Positions 36,392-47,586 of a DNA stretch of 64,000 nt are shown here, piece by piece. Location: positions 1,860,001 to 1,924,000 of the forward strand of contig JAUTDP010000013.1 of assembly GCA_033439795.1 (NCBI GenBank), written 5' to 3'. The notes beneath the pieces were generated by a model. That model was given only the letters and a program-made list of their open reading frames with translations. It ran no database searches and was not told the origin of the DNA. The position numbers and the translations under genes are program-made. Numbering within the stretch: the stretch's first letter is position 1; every line of letters begins with the position of its first letter. The stretch comes from Sordaria brevicollis (lineage: Eukaryota > Ascomycota > Sordariomycetes > Sordariales > Sordariaceae).

Positions 36392-38374
36392 ATGGGGCGC
36401 CCGCCATTTGGAGCGGATCATTATCGACCGCCTCCGCGCCATCAGTCTCCGCGTGGTCGGTCCCCGCCTGGCAGATCTCCGCGCGATTGGTCACCGCGTG
36501 GTAGGTCTCGCCGTCGTCCGTCTCCGCGCGAGAACTACGGCAACCGCCACTCGTCCCGCCCCGCAAATGATGGGTATCGGTGGCCTCGACGCGACTCTAT
36601 GTCTCCGCGACGATCCCCTTCCAGAAGTCCTGCTCGTCGTCAATGGTATAACAATGGACGAAACTTCACAGCTCCTAATGCTGGTTACCACCAGTACACA
36701 ACAGAGGGTTATGGGCATCATCAGCATCATGAAGGAAACTCTCCAGGAACATTAGGAGAAATCACCAATCAGTCTCCCTTGCCAAGCCCCGGAATGTGGT
36801 CTAATCCGAATAGGCCGCCTAAGGAAGATGATGAGGATTCCCTTTTTGTCAGCGATGGTCGATGTGCTGAGTATATTGAGGACGACGCTGAGACGGAATC
36901 CAACCTTCCGGTCCTCCCAGTACCGAAGACGCGACCAACCGAAAACCAGAACGGAGGGTCAGAATATCCCGACGCTTTCCACCGACGACCAGAACCAATT
37001 TCACGCACAAAGATCGCTGTCGGCATGTACTTTCCGGCTATCGGGAAGCCAATTCTGAAGCCGATGCCCTCCAAACCCAATGCTGAACAACGCGGGGAAA
37101 ACATTCTGGAGCCAAAATACATATCGACTACAAATATTCGAATCAGTTCATTGACCGCTCAAGAAGACTCTGCTTCAAAGAAGCCTGATACGGGCTCGCG
37201 GTCGAACCGCAAGATTGCACCCAAGCCGCCGCCCACGAACACTGACACGTCTACGAAGGCTTCCGCTCTGGCAAAGGGCTCTAATCCCCCCAAAGCTGCT
37301 GCTCCGTCAACAATTGGCAATAACCTACCTTTCAAACTCCCCACTCCCCATCCTAGGTTTCTAGTTGAGCAATCACCGGAGGTGAAGGCCTCTACTCCCC
37401 CCAAGGCTGCTGCTCCGTCGACAACTGGCAATAACCTGCCTTTCAAGCTCCCCACTCCCCATCCAAGGTTTCTAGTTGAGCAATCACCGGAGCCGACTGT
37501 TCCCCGTCCTCCTCCAACCTCGACAAATCTGGCAACATCGGGAGACAGCAAACTCGCAAACCAGGAGCCACAGCAGAGCGTTCACGCTCAGTCCTTGAAT
37601 TACCCCGACCTACGGCTCCCTGACCGCCCCAAGTCCGCGAACACACCTGACTCCAAACCCAGTCCAACCCTAAACCGGTCTTCGATCCGGAACCGCAAAG
37701 CAGGCGACCCCTTCTCGCCTGGCGACCTCCAGATGATCTGGAATCAGTGTTTTTCCCATCGATTTACGCCCGATGCCGCACGTCTCGGCTACTTTGCGCT
37801 CCCCATCCCCTCACACGCACTTCACCTCGTTTCACCTGAGCAGCTAGGCCGAGCCAGGCGCTACCTACTTTTGAGCACCATTCAGTTTGAGGTGTTGCCG
37901 CTGCAACCGGGCGGTAATGAGAACAAGATCCCACTACCTAATTATCACAAGCTCCAACTCCGACCTTCCCATTCCATATTGGATGGTCTCAGCTGGCCTA
38001 TTCTGAGGGCCATGCAAATCGCTTGGGAGGTGACAGCGCGCTGGTACAAGAAAGTCATTGTCGACGAGGGATGGAACGCAATGGGTCGCATGGAGCAGAC
38101 TATGATGATTCGTAAGCGTTCTCACGGTGGTGGTAATCCCATGGACATTGATGGCGGTGGCGAAGAGGAGAACAAGAACGACTTTGATCACGACTGGCAC
38201 GACGATATTCTCAACAACCCGGCCAATTATAGAGGTCTCGGTGACTATGTCGCCACAGAGGTGAGGAGGGATGTCGTGAAGACGAAGATTGCTAGAGACG
38301 AGCCCAGTGGAACTGCGGAAGTTGATCGAGAAATTGGTCGCTGGATGGATCATATTCAGCATATGCTGAACTGA
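36392..38374 (+). CDS. Arg/Ser/Pro-rich protein with internal 37-residue tandem duplication, unknown function
   Basis: A single exon gives 660 aa from ATG 36392. The first 80 residues are RS/SP-rich (PPGRSPRDWSPRGRSRRRPS), resembling RS domains of splicing factors but without an RNA-recognition motif. The middle is Pro-rich and disordered. Residues about 298-330 and 335-367 are near-identical copies with a 37-residue period (containing NNLPFKLPTPHPRFLVEQSPE-like sequence; DNA period 111 bp from 37285 and 37396). The C-terminal third looks folded and helical: FSHRFTPDAARLGYFALPIP, LDGLSWPILRAMQIAWEV and REIGRWMDHIQHMLN. I recognise no family. The folded C-terminus with a long disordered arm suggests a scaffold or nuclear regulator; this is only a guess. 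Confidence 0.75.
   Translation: MGRPPFGADHYRPPPRHQSPRGRSPPGRSPRDWSPRGRSRRRPSPRENYGNRHSSRPANDGYRWPRRDSMSPRRSPSRSPARRQWYNNGRNFTAPNAGYHQYTTEGYGHHQHHEGNSPGTLGEITNQSPLPSPGMWSNPNRPPKEDDEDSLFVSDGRCAEYIEDDAETESNLPVLPVPKTRPTENQNGGSEYPDAFHRRPEPISRTKIAVGMYFPAIGKPILKPMPSKPNAEQRGENILEPKYISTTNIRISSLTAQEDSASKKPDTGSRSNRKIAPKPPPTNTDTSTKASALAKGSNPPKAAAPSTIGNNLPFKLPTPHPRFLVEQSPEVKASTPPKAAAPSTTGNNLPFKLPTPHPRFLVEQSPEPTVPRPPPTSTNLATSGDSKLANQEPQQSVHAQSLNYPDLRLPDRPKSANTPDSKPSPTLNRSSIRNRKAGDPFSPGDLQMIWNQCFSHRFTPDAARLGYFALPIPSHALHLVSPEQLGRARRYLLLSTIQFEVLPLQPGGNENKIPLPNYHKLQLRPSHSILDGLSWPILRAMQIAWEVTARWYKKVIVDEGWNAMGRMEQTMMIRKRSHGGGNPMDIDGGGEEENKNDFDHDWHDDILNNPANYRGLGDYVATEVRRDVVKTKIARDEPSGTAEVDREIGRWMDHIQHMLN
37285..37493 (+). 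repeat. Tandem duplication, two copies, 111-bp period, inside the coding region
   Basis: The copies start at 37285 and 37396. They run about 98 bp each and differ at a handful of mostly silent positions, and are separated by a short unmatched spacer. The period is 37 codons, so the frame is kept. Confidence 0.85.
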
Positions 38375-40774
38375 GCACACACACCCTCAAAGCGGTCACA
38401 AACTGCAAGGTGCAGCTGGATACAGCGAGTACTGCCGGCCTAGTGGGCTGGTTGGTACATGCTGTTCTGTCTCTGGCATGCTAGGTCATGCTGATGGTTT
38501 CTGCTCTTTTGCAAGCAGTACGGCTCTGGCAACTTCACTACATTCCGTTCGATTTTTGTTGCGCTTTATATTTGCTTTTCATGATTCACCAGACAGCCAA
38601 ATCAGCCCTCTTGTACCCACCTACCATCTGGAACCAAGGTTTCCGGACGAAAAAAGGGCTTTCATCGTTGGCTTCATCTAGTCAAATCGATAAGCTTCGG
38701 TACTTACTTCCAAGACATACGGAGGAGAGCGAGCTGGCGATTCGCGCGAAGTTATCAGCCAGGGTAGTTAGTTCTACCCATGGCTCTTTATACAGGATTC
38801 TCATTCATTGTCGGTTTTAGTTAGGTTCATCGTCGCTCATTCATATCTCAGATATGGACTGGCAAAAGAATCTGTGTGTCGGATATACCCCTATCAAAAG
38901 TTGTACAGAACAGGCACAGGAACAGGTTGAGCGTGGCTGCTCGTTTTCATCACACTACAGACATGGTTTCAGAGGGCCGGCAACCCTTTAGGATCTGTAC
39001 ATTGGCGGCACTCGTCTTTATACTACAGACATGGTTTCAAGGGGTTGGCATACCCTCTAGGATCTGTACATCAGCTTATTACAGACATGGTTTCAGAGGG
39101 CCGGTAACCCTTTAGGATCTGTAGGTTTGCAGCGTTTGTTATTCTACTACAGGCATGGTTTCAAAGGAGTGGCGACCCTTTAGGATCTGTAGGTTGGAAC
39201 CGTTTGTTCTTCTACTACAGGCATGGTTTCAAAGGGCCGACATACCCTTTAGGATCTGTAGATTGGCTGCGCTCGTTGTTTACTTACTACAGACACGGTT
39301 TCAAAGGATTGACAACCCTTTAGGATCTGTAGAGTTACAACCTTGTTCATAGAAAATCTCCTCTCTTTATTTCTGTTTCTCTGCACTTTTCTACTGATAA
39401 TTTCGAGTCGCGTGATGCTCAATGGCTGATTCGACTGGCAATCAGCACTCTTTTGTTTCTTTCGGGCGGAATTGAAGAGTGGTTTGAACCAATATCACGT
39501 TTCATGAAGCTGCCTTCTTGCAGTTCCAGGAGATGCCTATTGCGACCATGAAACTCAATATCTGCCTTCAAACCCACCTTTGGCAGCAGAAACTGACCAC
39601 AACGAAACGAAACAAAAAACGGTTACGATCGCTTACATCCACTACAGGAAATACTAAATTGTCACCTTTCCCATCCAGTTGCCGGGCATGCACCATGCAG
39701 GTCAACGAGCCGCTGAGGAACCCCTTGGTCCTTACCTTTGTAGCTTTCTTGGCTGGTGATGCTACCATCCGGTACTACATAAACCCTCCAGTTTGGCCGC
39801 TCGACCATTAAGAATCCCCATCGAAGAACTTATCTTTCCACTCAACTCTCCCCCGAAAATATTTTTCTTGGATTCTGCTGTTAGTGGGTTGTTAATGGCT
39901 GGCCAAGATTACCCTATTTCCGGGCCCAAAAATGGCCCAGAGCCATCATTGGCCTAATAGGCCAATTTCTATCGTTTTGGATTCTAGAGATACACTTCAA
40001 AACGACAATAACACTTAGGACGACGACCTTTGGAGAGTTTATCGTCGTCCTCGCCTTCGAAGCCATTAACTCTTAGAACCAAGTAAGAGTTTTTCGAAGA
40101 AAAAGAGTAACGGAAGGCCAATAATTTATTCGTTGGGGGCGAGCGACAATTACCCTCCGACTTACCCTTTTGGAACGCCGCTTATTGGATCCAACTCGAT
40201 TGGGCCGTATTTTAATCGGATTTTCTTCTCGATTTTTTTCTCTTCCTTTTTCAATACCGAGGAAGAATTTCAATATTAGAGGTTTTTTTTGGGGGGTCTT
40301 TAATATTGAAAGGGACGGCAATTTTCTTAGGAATGGCTTCCTCTCGTGTGGGAGGGAGTCGCACAGAATTAGGGTTTTAACGCAAGGGGCACGCTAAGGG
40401 CTGGCTTGGCCAACCGATGCTTTTTCCCGCTCAATGTACCTATGCTCAGCCGTCGTCGCGGGCACGACTCATTATCAGATTAGTGATAGAACTTAGTCGA
40501 AAAATATACTACCTACCTACCTACCTATCTTTCCACTCATTGAGAATCCTTCCTAGGGCGATGATACTTGGAACAGGCAAACGCAAACATGGAACGCTTT
40601 TCGATGGAGGCCAGGAGGGGTAGGTTACAATCAGTCGACGCCTCCATGGGAACACGCCGAGGCCGAAGAATGGGTGAGAACGGGAGGTAAAGTCTTTTAA
40701 GGGTCGCCGTCTAATGGTCTTGCAAGTTCATGTTTTTTACCATCATCGCTTGACGCCGCCGTAGGTAAGGGATC
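38375..40774. other. Intergenic region with minisatellite and AT-rich block
   Basis: About 2.4 kb with no supported gene. It contains a six-unit minisatellite (separate entry). A block at about 39980-40420 has relatively few CpA/TpG and several T-rich and GGGGG/TTTTTTTT runs. A CTAC tetranucleotide microsatellite is at about 40508-40527. The end should hold the P450 promoter. Confidence 0.45.
38955..39342 (+). repeat. Minisatellite of six units, about 68 bp each
   Basis: Units begin at 38955, 39023, 39079, 39147, 39215 and 39287, giving spacings of 68, 56, 68, 68 and 72 bp. Each contains CTACAGACATGGTTTCA (or a close variant) and CCCTTTAGGATCTGTA about 15 nt later. The second unit is shortened in its tail. 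Units differ by scattered substitutions, so the array is old rather than freshly expanded. Confidence 0.9.
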
Positions 40775-42525
40775 ATGACGACGGTTTTGAACTTCGACAG
40801 CACCAAGGCCCTGGCCACGGGTGCCGTAGCTGTCGTTCTTTACCTCTTCATCACCAAACTCATCCGCTACAAACGGCTCTCTCATATCCCGGGACCGGTG
40901 ACGACGGGCTGGAGTTCTTTCTGGCTTGTCTGGCGTCAGGCAAGCGACAATATTCCCGGGAATTTTGAAAGAGCCATCAAGAAGTATGGTGAGTTGCCCC
41001 TAAACATCAGCCAAAGCCTTTCGCTCTCTCGCTAAGTCTGGGAAATTCATTCAACGCACTACACAGGCCCCATCGTTCGCGTCGCCCCCAACTGGCTCAT
41101 CTGCAGCGACCCCTCCGAGATCCATCGCATCTGGAGCGTCCGATCCGGCTGGCGGCGCTCAACCTGGTACCACTCTTTCCGCTTCGACCCGCACAAGGAC
41201 AACGTCCTCACATACCCCGACAACGAAGACCACCGACGGGCTCGCGCCATGCTCATCCCTTCCTACAGCGCCCGCGGCTTCGAGACTCAGGAACGTTTAA
41301 TGGACGAGCAAATCGTGCGCTTCATCGACTTGCTCGAGCGCAAGTACGTCTCTTCCTCCTCGGAGGAGGAAGGGGGATACCGGCCCCTCGACATGTCGCA
41401 CGTCTTCACCTTTTTGACCCAAGACGTCATGACAGCCATCGAGTTCTCGCAACCGATGGGCATGATCGAACAAGACCGGGATTTCCTCGGGGTGTTGGGG
41501 CTCTTTGAGAAGCTGGTCAAGATCATGGTGCCAACCGCTACTCTGACATGGGTACAAACCCTCCAGCGGGCTCCTGTTCTCAAACCTTTTCTGCCGAGAG
41601 CAGGTGATGGGTCCAGCTTTGGTGGGCTGTTGCAGCTTATTCGCGATCATGTCTCTGAACGGTACCATCCTGACAAGGACAAGAAAGTCGTAAAGGATGA
41701 TATGCTCCAGAAGATGGTTGACTCCGGAATTACCCAAGAACAAGCCGAAGCTGAGGCACTCGTGGCGCTGTTTGGCGGGACGGACTCAACAGCTATGGCG
41801 CTGAGGCAGACGGTGTTTTACTTGGCTAGTACCGCGCCAGTCTATCGAGCCCTCCAGGCTGAGATCGATGCCGCTATTGCAAGAGGAGAGGTGACGAGAC
41901 CAATCATCTCCGACCTCGAAGCCAAAAAGCTGCTTTTTCTCCAGGCGTGTCTGAAGGAAGGAACGCGCATGTGGCCGCCCATAGGAGGGTTATTGGCCAA
42001 AGTGTCGGATAAGGACGATGTGATTTGCGGAATGCATGTTCCTGCTGGCACAAACGTGGCGTGGGCGAGTAAGGCTGTGGTAAGAAGCAGGGAGGTGTTT
42101 GGAGAGGATGCGGATATGTTTAATCCCCAAAGATGGATCGATGCTGCGAACGACGCCAAGGCAAATCCGGAGAGGTTGAAGAGGATGGAGATGACGCAGG
42201 GTTTGGTGTTTGGGTCGGGCACGAGGTGGGAGTGTTTGGGGAAGAGGTTGGCTTATGTGGAGTTGGGGAAGGTTATTTTTGAGGTGAGTGGTCCATGGTT
42301 TAGTCTTTCCCTGTTGATGACGGATAATGAGAAAGCAAGGAAGGGATGTTGAAGAGTGGATGATGACGTGCTGACTGCTTCGTGCTTTTTCTCTCCTAGC
42401 TCTTTGCCCGATATGACTTCGCCATGGTGAACCCGGAGGAGCCGATGAAGAAGAGACATCAGGGCTTGATCTTTCACAAGGACATGTTTGTCAAAGTCAC
42501 GAAGCGGGAAGTCCAAGCTGACTGA
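40775..42525 (+). CDS. Membrane-anchored cytochrome P450 monooxygenase
   Basis: Exons 40775-40988, 41067-42283 and 42400-42525 give 518 aa. An N-terminal membrane anchor (LATGAVAVVLYLFITKLI) is followed by a Pro-rich hinge (HIPGPVTTGW). The I-helix motif is LFGGTDSTA, the K-helix ExxR is KEGTR, and a FNPQRW meander segment follows. The heme-binding loop reads FGSGTRWECLGKRLA with Cys461 as the thiolate ligand. Four residues lie between the second Gly and the Cys, one more than the common FxxGxxxCxG spacing. The overall pattern resembles the pisatin-demethylase-like class of fungal P450s. It has no polyketide synthase or other biosynthetic neighbour in the window. The substrate is unknown. Confidence 0.93.
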
Positions 42526-43890
42526 GTATGTTGAGCTTGTTTGCTTGGCATCAGGAACCGGCCGGGAACATTCAGTCAGCTTCTTGTTCCTGTTTGGTAT
42601 GTTCTAACTTCAAGCATTTGGGGGTTCTTTATCCGCGAACTCTTGTAACCAACCCAACTTTCCATTCATGCATATTTAAGCATATCACAGAAGACAAATC
42701 TATCACATACGACCATACCCACTGGAAAACTCGGGATCCCGTCCGCTCTCCCATAGATAAGCCAGTGAGGGCCAGACTAGTAGTTGGGTCGGTGACGACC
42801 AGCGAATCCCTGGTGTTGTATGTCTTTTTTTTTTTTTTTTTCAGGCTCATTTTTCGAAACTCTTGTTGTTACCTCCTATACGTCTCATAACCCAAATACT
42901 TTCCTTCCTTACCTACACGGCATTCACCCAGAGGCCAGAGTTTGAGCGTCACTGGATACTGTCGGCAGACAACTTGCAATACGCCTCTATCAGTACCAAA
43001 TTTAGCACGTCTTGCGTCTTCGTCATGTTTCCACCGCTGTATGACATCCCATCTGATATTGGGAGAAAAGTGATGGAGGTGGGCGTTTCGGCTGGCCGGA
43101 ACATGCCTCATGTCATCTATCACAACGGCGCCGACGACAAGAAACGCCACCAGTTTAACGACCCCTTCCCCTGTTTCCCTGTTTAGGTTCACATTCATCG
43201 AGTCTGGAATCAGTTCCATGATACCCATCCCACGTTTTCCCTGTCACTCATGCATTTATGTTGAAGTGTCTCTGCTTCCAACCCATCCATCCATCATGCC
43301 CCCAATCCATCCTATCAGGAATTTGCCGCCCCTTTTATCCATCATACAACTGTGTCTAGCAACCTTCCACGCCGCTACTTCATGATGAACAACAGGCCGA
43401 CCGATATATTGACCTTGTTCTTGTCACAGACCAAGTTGATATTATCCAGGCCACACATGTGGCTCCCCCACATACCATGTACCCCGGATCTAGGCTGTCC
43501 GCCCAATGCTACTTGCGTTCTTCTCATAGGCTGGCACAAGGCCGAAATAACCCCAAATAGGTGACTTGTTGATATTGGGAACAATATCTTAGATTGAGTG
43601 CCCCCATGACACTCGGCATTTCTCTTTGGTGGAAGAATACCGGCAGTTGCAAAACCACTGCAGGGTGAAACGTGGACGGCCCATCATGATCTTTGCATGG
43701 AGGTCTAGATGTTGTGCGTCTGTCCAAGAGTTATAAACCCAGCTCCATGGTCGAACTCCCAATTTCCAAATCTTTGCCCCTTTCTGTTCGCTCAACGGCC
43801 ATCGAGAGTTCATCATCGTCCTCGGCTTTAAGGCCTCCTTCAACAACTTCCCCGAGCAGCAACCCCTTTCACCAGCGATTGACCATCACA
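42526..43890. other. Intergenic region between P450 and the DUF1996 gene
   Basis: About 1.4 kb. A run of about 16 T lies near 42827. Overlapping frames of 107 codons (plus, ending 43186) and 119 codons (minus, 43228-42869) exist; each resembles nothing I know and at most one could be real. The final 250 bp are CT-rich, as expected of a promoter and leader. Confidence 0.45.
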
Positions 43891-45242
43891 ATGTTCTGGC
43901 CCACCCTCCTCGCCCTCATCGCGGGCGCCGACGCCCTCCCCCAATTCCCGGGCGGCGGCGGCAACCGCGTAACCATGCTCCGCTTCGGGTGCGCCCAAGT
44001 CGTCATCGACCGGGTCGACCCTCTCGTCAACCCGGGTCAGATCCCTTCGCCGCACGTGCACCAGATCGTCGGCGGCAACGGCTTCAACGTGTCGATGCCG
44101 CACACGGACGTCTCCGAGCTCGCCAGCTGCACCACGTGCCAGTTCTCCGAGGACTTCTCCAACTACTGGACCGCGAACCTGTACTTCAAGGCGCGCAACG
44201 GGACCTACAAGCGGGTGCCGCAGGGCGGTGCGGCGCTGCAGTTTAACGATCAGTTTAGCACCCAGATTAATGGTGGCGTGTTGGTTTATTACGTTTCGGC
44301 TGATCCGGGGAAGATTACGGCTTTTAAGCCGGTGAGTTATTCTTTCTTCCGTTTGAGAGTGTCTGTTCGGGGGTAAATTTAGCTCCGGTCGGCCGGCTAA
44401 TACCATGTCCACGGGACAAAACAGGGATTCCGTATGCTCGTCGGCGATCCCAACATGCGTTCAAGGCCCAACACCAAGTTGAAGAGACAAAACTGCTACC
44501 GGTGCTATACAGGCCCCAACTTTGGCGGCGACACGGGCGCTCCGTGCCAGGATGATAGAGTGGATTCCGAGACTCTTCCGAACAAGCCCTGCCCGGGCGG
44601 TATCCGATCCAACATCCACTTCCCTACGTGAGTCCAAGCTCCATCTCCTCTCCCCAGTATCGCATGTTGACAAAGAAACAGCTGCTGGGACGGCAAAAAC
44701 CTCGACTCTCCCAACCACCAAGACCACGTAGCCTACCCAACCTCGGGCCCGGCAACCTTCCTATCGCTCGGCGGTTCCTGCCCATCCACCCATCCCGTTC
44801 GTATTCCGCAGCTCATGTACGAGGTCGTCTGGGACACGACCAAGTTCAACAACAAGGCCGAGTGGCCGACCGATGGGTCGCAGCCGTTCGTGCTCAGCAC
44901 GGGTGATCCCACGGGTCTTGGCCAGCACGGCGATTACGTTTTCGGGTGGAAGGGTGATTCCCTACAAAAGGCCATGGACACCGCCGGGTGCATGGGCGCT
45001 AAATGTGGAAGCCTCAAGACGCAGAAGATCGAGGATGCGAGGAAGTGCGCGGTTAGGAAATTGGCTAAGGAAGATTATGATGGCTGTGAGTACTTTTCCC
45101 TTCTTTTCTGCCGTCCCTGTTCATGTCATGCAGGTTGTGCCAATTGTGCAAAAGTGAACCTTGACTGTGGCATTGGATTATTGCTAACAAAATATCTTTG
45201 ATAGGGCTTACCAAGCTTCCTGGTATGGATATGCCGATGTGA
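43891..45242 (+). CDS. Secreted DUF1996 (WSC-associated type) protein
   Basis: Exons 43891-44331, 44425-44627, 44682-45085 and 45205-45242 give 361 aa. The ATG at 43891 starts a signal peptide, MFWPTLLALIAGADA; an in-frame upstream extension would bury it. The DUF1996 core begins RVTMLRFGCAQVVIDRVDPL and PGQIPSPHVHQIVGGNGF. It continues through ELASCTTCQFSEDFSNYW, GFRMLVGDPNMR and SNIHFPTCWDGKNLDSPNHQDHVAYP. The last exon supplies only 12 residues (WLTKLPGMDMPM). DUF1996 proteins are common in ascomycete secretomes, often expressed on plant biomass; no catalytic activity is established to my knowledge. His and Asp conservation in PHVHQIVGG and NHQDH suggests a metal or catalytic site, which is inference. 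Confidence 0.9.
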
Positions 45243-45470
45243 ACAGGCCCTGGTTGTATGAGCGGTTCGGTAGATTTCAGACTTTGGCGGCCGGAGAGGT
45301 AGAGATTGCGTGCTGCTGCTCTTTTAGTGCCAGACAAATATCCATACAGTATAGCCGTAATCAATCTCACATTATCGACAGTCAGCCTGTGATGTTCCTT
45401 CATTCCCCCAACAGATCCTCACACAACATCCATCTCCATCTTCCTTGACCCCATCTGCGGGCATTACCCC

Positions 45471-46562
45471 TCAAGAACTTCCCTTCAGCCTCTTGACCCA
45501 TATGGCCATGCCATCTTGTTGGGTAAGGACAGCTTCAGCGATCTTCTTCCTCGCCTCGTTCAGCCTGGGCATGATGCCCTCCTTCTCGGCCCACTCGCAG
45601 ACGAAGTCGAACATATCGCACCAAACTCCGCCATCGTCGGTTGCGAGTCGCCAGAGTTCGTGTTGGTCGAATTCTTTAAAGACCTTCATGAACAGAGTCT
45701 CCAGCTGTTCCCAGTGCTCCTTGTTCGCCTTGATCTCGCGCACGATGGGGTTATTCTCGATAAGCAAGCAGTGCAGGACCTTGTACTGAGCGTCCAAAGA
45801 CAAGAACTTCGTCTCGTAGATTTCGGATGGCGTTCGAACGTATCTGTAGACATAACCGGTCACCTCTTCAAGGATACCCTGCATGCTTTTGCATACCGTC
45901 TTGATGACCCACGGAACGCATTGAAGCTGGCCTTCTGGCGTATACCCAAGGTGAGAGCACATCAGAGCGCCTCGCGCGACTGAAAGGCACTCATATCTCT
46001 CGTCGTCGTCCATCGGATACTTGACGAGGTCATGGGAGGTGCAGCCGTAAAAAAGTTCGTGGCCAGGGCCACACTCAAACCCTTTGAGTTTGCAGATCGG
46101 ATAACACCACCATTCGAGGCCGTCAAAAGTGAAGCGTGGCGCTCTCTTGTACTGCTTGATGATCTTGCGCTTCTGTTCTGCAAGGGTGGCGTTGTATGTC
46201 TTTGCGATGGTGAGTGCCATGGAGCGCTTCTCTTCATCCGTTGCATCATCTGCTATCGCAAATTGGCTCAGATCAACGCCGTTCTTTGTGAGAAGGGCTC
46301 GCATCATGTGGACCTGGTGAGCAGTGAATTCTTTCGGAATCCCGTTATCCTCGTGGATGTTGACTGGGCGGGGAAATCGGATAACTCTGCAACCATCGAT
46401 TCGTTCCATCTTCATCGTGTAGGATAGGTCTGTCCTTCCTCTGTTGCTGGGTTTCGACACTCGATTATCGGCGTTGGCGGGACTCGAGGCGGACGTTGGG
46501 GAGGAGGCCCGTTTGACTTTGGCTCGACTTCCCAAGGCCGGATGGAGGGTACGGGATGGCAT
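45471..46562 (-). CDS. Tandem-family protein, copy 1, unknown function
   Basis: An intronless gene of 363 aa starting at ATG 46562 (MPSRTLHPALG); longer versions need TTG. I recognise no domain. A disordered basic N-terminus (residues 1-50) precedes MERIDGCRVIRFPRPVNIHE, then AKTYNATLAEQKRKI near residue 120. A Cys-rich stretch includes C153, C157, C164 and C174. The best conserved part is residues 250-345: TKFLSLDAQYKVLHCLL, HWEQLETLFMKVFKEF, LWRLATDDGGVWCDMF, WAEKEG and PRLNEARKKIAEA. Copies 2 and 3 lie immediately upstream on the same strand. By hand count, about half of 98 C-terminal positions are identical between copies 1 and 2. No signal peptide or membrane segment is visible. The protein appears soluble. 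Confidence 0.8.
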   Translation of the reverse strand: MPSRTLHPALGSRAKVKRASSPTSASSPANADNRVSKPSNRGRTDLSYTMKMERIDGCRVIRFPRPVNIHEDNGIPKEFTAHQVHMMRALLTKNGVDLSQFAIADDATDEEKRSMALTIAKTYNATLAEQKRKIIKQYKRAPRFTFDGLEWWCYPICKLKGFECGPGHELFYGCTSHDLVKYPMDDDERYECLSVARGALMCSHLGYTPEGQLQCVPWVIKTVCKSMQGILEEVTGYVYRYVRTPSEIYETKFLSLDAQYKVLHCLLIENNPIVREIKANKEHWEQLETLFMKVFKEFDQHELWRLATDDGGVWCDMFDFVCEWAEKEGIMPRLNEARKKIAEAVLTQQDGMAIWVKRLKGSS

Positions 46563-46923
46563 CTTTGCTGTGATTGTTCCCGTGTGGTAGGGCGAAGGTC
46601 GTGTGGTGTTTAGAATAACATGCGCAACGTGTGTTGAGGGTGGTCTCGCGGCGAATGAAACCCCGCTGGTGTTGTTGTGGTAGGAATGGGAGACAAGAAA
46701 CAGCGCCCAGGACAAGAATACTTATTCTTTGGAATTTGCTAGTGAATGTGAAGCCTGGTGAATGGGCGCTCAAAGCACGGGCTTCCATTCACTACCCCAG
46801 ATGACCACGCCAGTCACAGCGAGGCAGAGATATCGTTTCATCATCGGTGTACATGATGGTTTGCGAATCAGAGTTTGTCTTTTTTGTAAATGAAAACGAA
46901 AAACGGGTTTACAAGTGTAGGTA

Positions 46924-46963
<40 letters not shown>

Positions 46964-47586
46964 GAAGCTAACCACGGAAGTTCAATGCAGTGAGGTGAAA
47001 AGAAACAAAAAGCACAGCTCGCCAACACGCTAGTAAATACCCCAAAAGGGGAATAATATAGTGGGCAAGGAGACTCGAGAGTGGAGACACACCTCGATCC
47101 CTGTCACGAAGTGACAACTGACATGGAAAATAGCCTTGGAGGTGATGAAAACTAGAGAGGTTGGAGGGAGCCAAAGGTTGCAAAGACGTTGAAGGGGGAA
47201 GGGTTCAAAGGCCTGCGAAAGTTCCGAGTCGGTAATTTATAAGTACCTTCTTCGTGTCCCTTTGAACCCCAGCTGTCACAAGTCAGGAGCTTCCGGTTGG
47301 AAATCGCCACTTCCCTTCCTCTCGCCATAGCTTCCTTTCTTGACTGATAACTTCTTTGCAATGTAAAGGGACTCTTTCTGTGTCTGGGCGTGGTTCTTTC
47401 CTTTGGGTTGTGGTCCGTTGTTCCCCTCAATATCTGGGGTTATAAGGAAAGTACTCCCTCGCGTCCGCCGTGCTGATGGTCTTGCCAGCATTGCCGGTGA
47501 TGCATGTGATAAAGAGCAAATTTAAACAACTAAGTTGGCTGACATTTGTAGCCGATGAGATTGTGTCAGTTGCCCTTTTCCTTAAT
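46563..47586. other. Spacer between tandem-family copies 1 and 2, with poly-A run
   Basis: About 1 kb holding the promoter of copy 1 and the 3' flank of copy 2. A 34-nt A tract lies at 46927-46960. I see no remnant of a further paralogue. Confidence 0.5.
46927..46960. repeat. Poly(dA) tract of 34 nt
   Basis: Uninterrupted A run preceded by GTATAT. It lies between two tandem paralogues, 365 bp upstream of the copy 1 start codon. Confidence 0.85.

Noticed and set aside
38955..39342. CRISPR-like array
   Set aside because: The repeat-variable-repeat look is superficial; units are about 68 bp, degenerate, in a eukaryotic genome, and no cas genes exist.
40775..42525. Secondary-metabolite cluster around the P450
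   Set aside because: No polyketide synthase, NRPS, terpene cyclase or transporter is nearby; the neighbours are an unknown RS-rich protein and a DUF1996 protein.
42869..43228. 119-codon minus-strand open frame with ATG
   Set aside because: It overlaps a plus frame of equal length, has no recognisable domain and no splice or promoter support.
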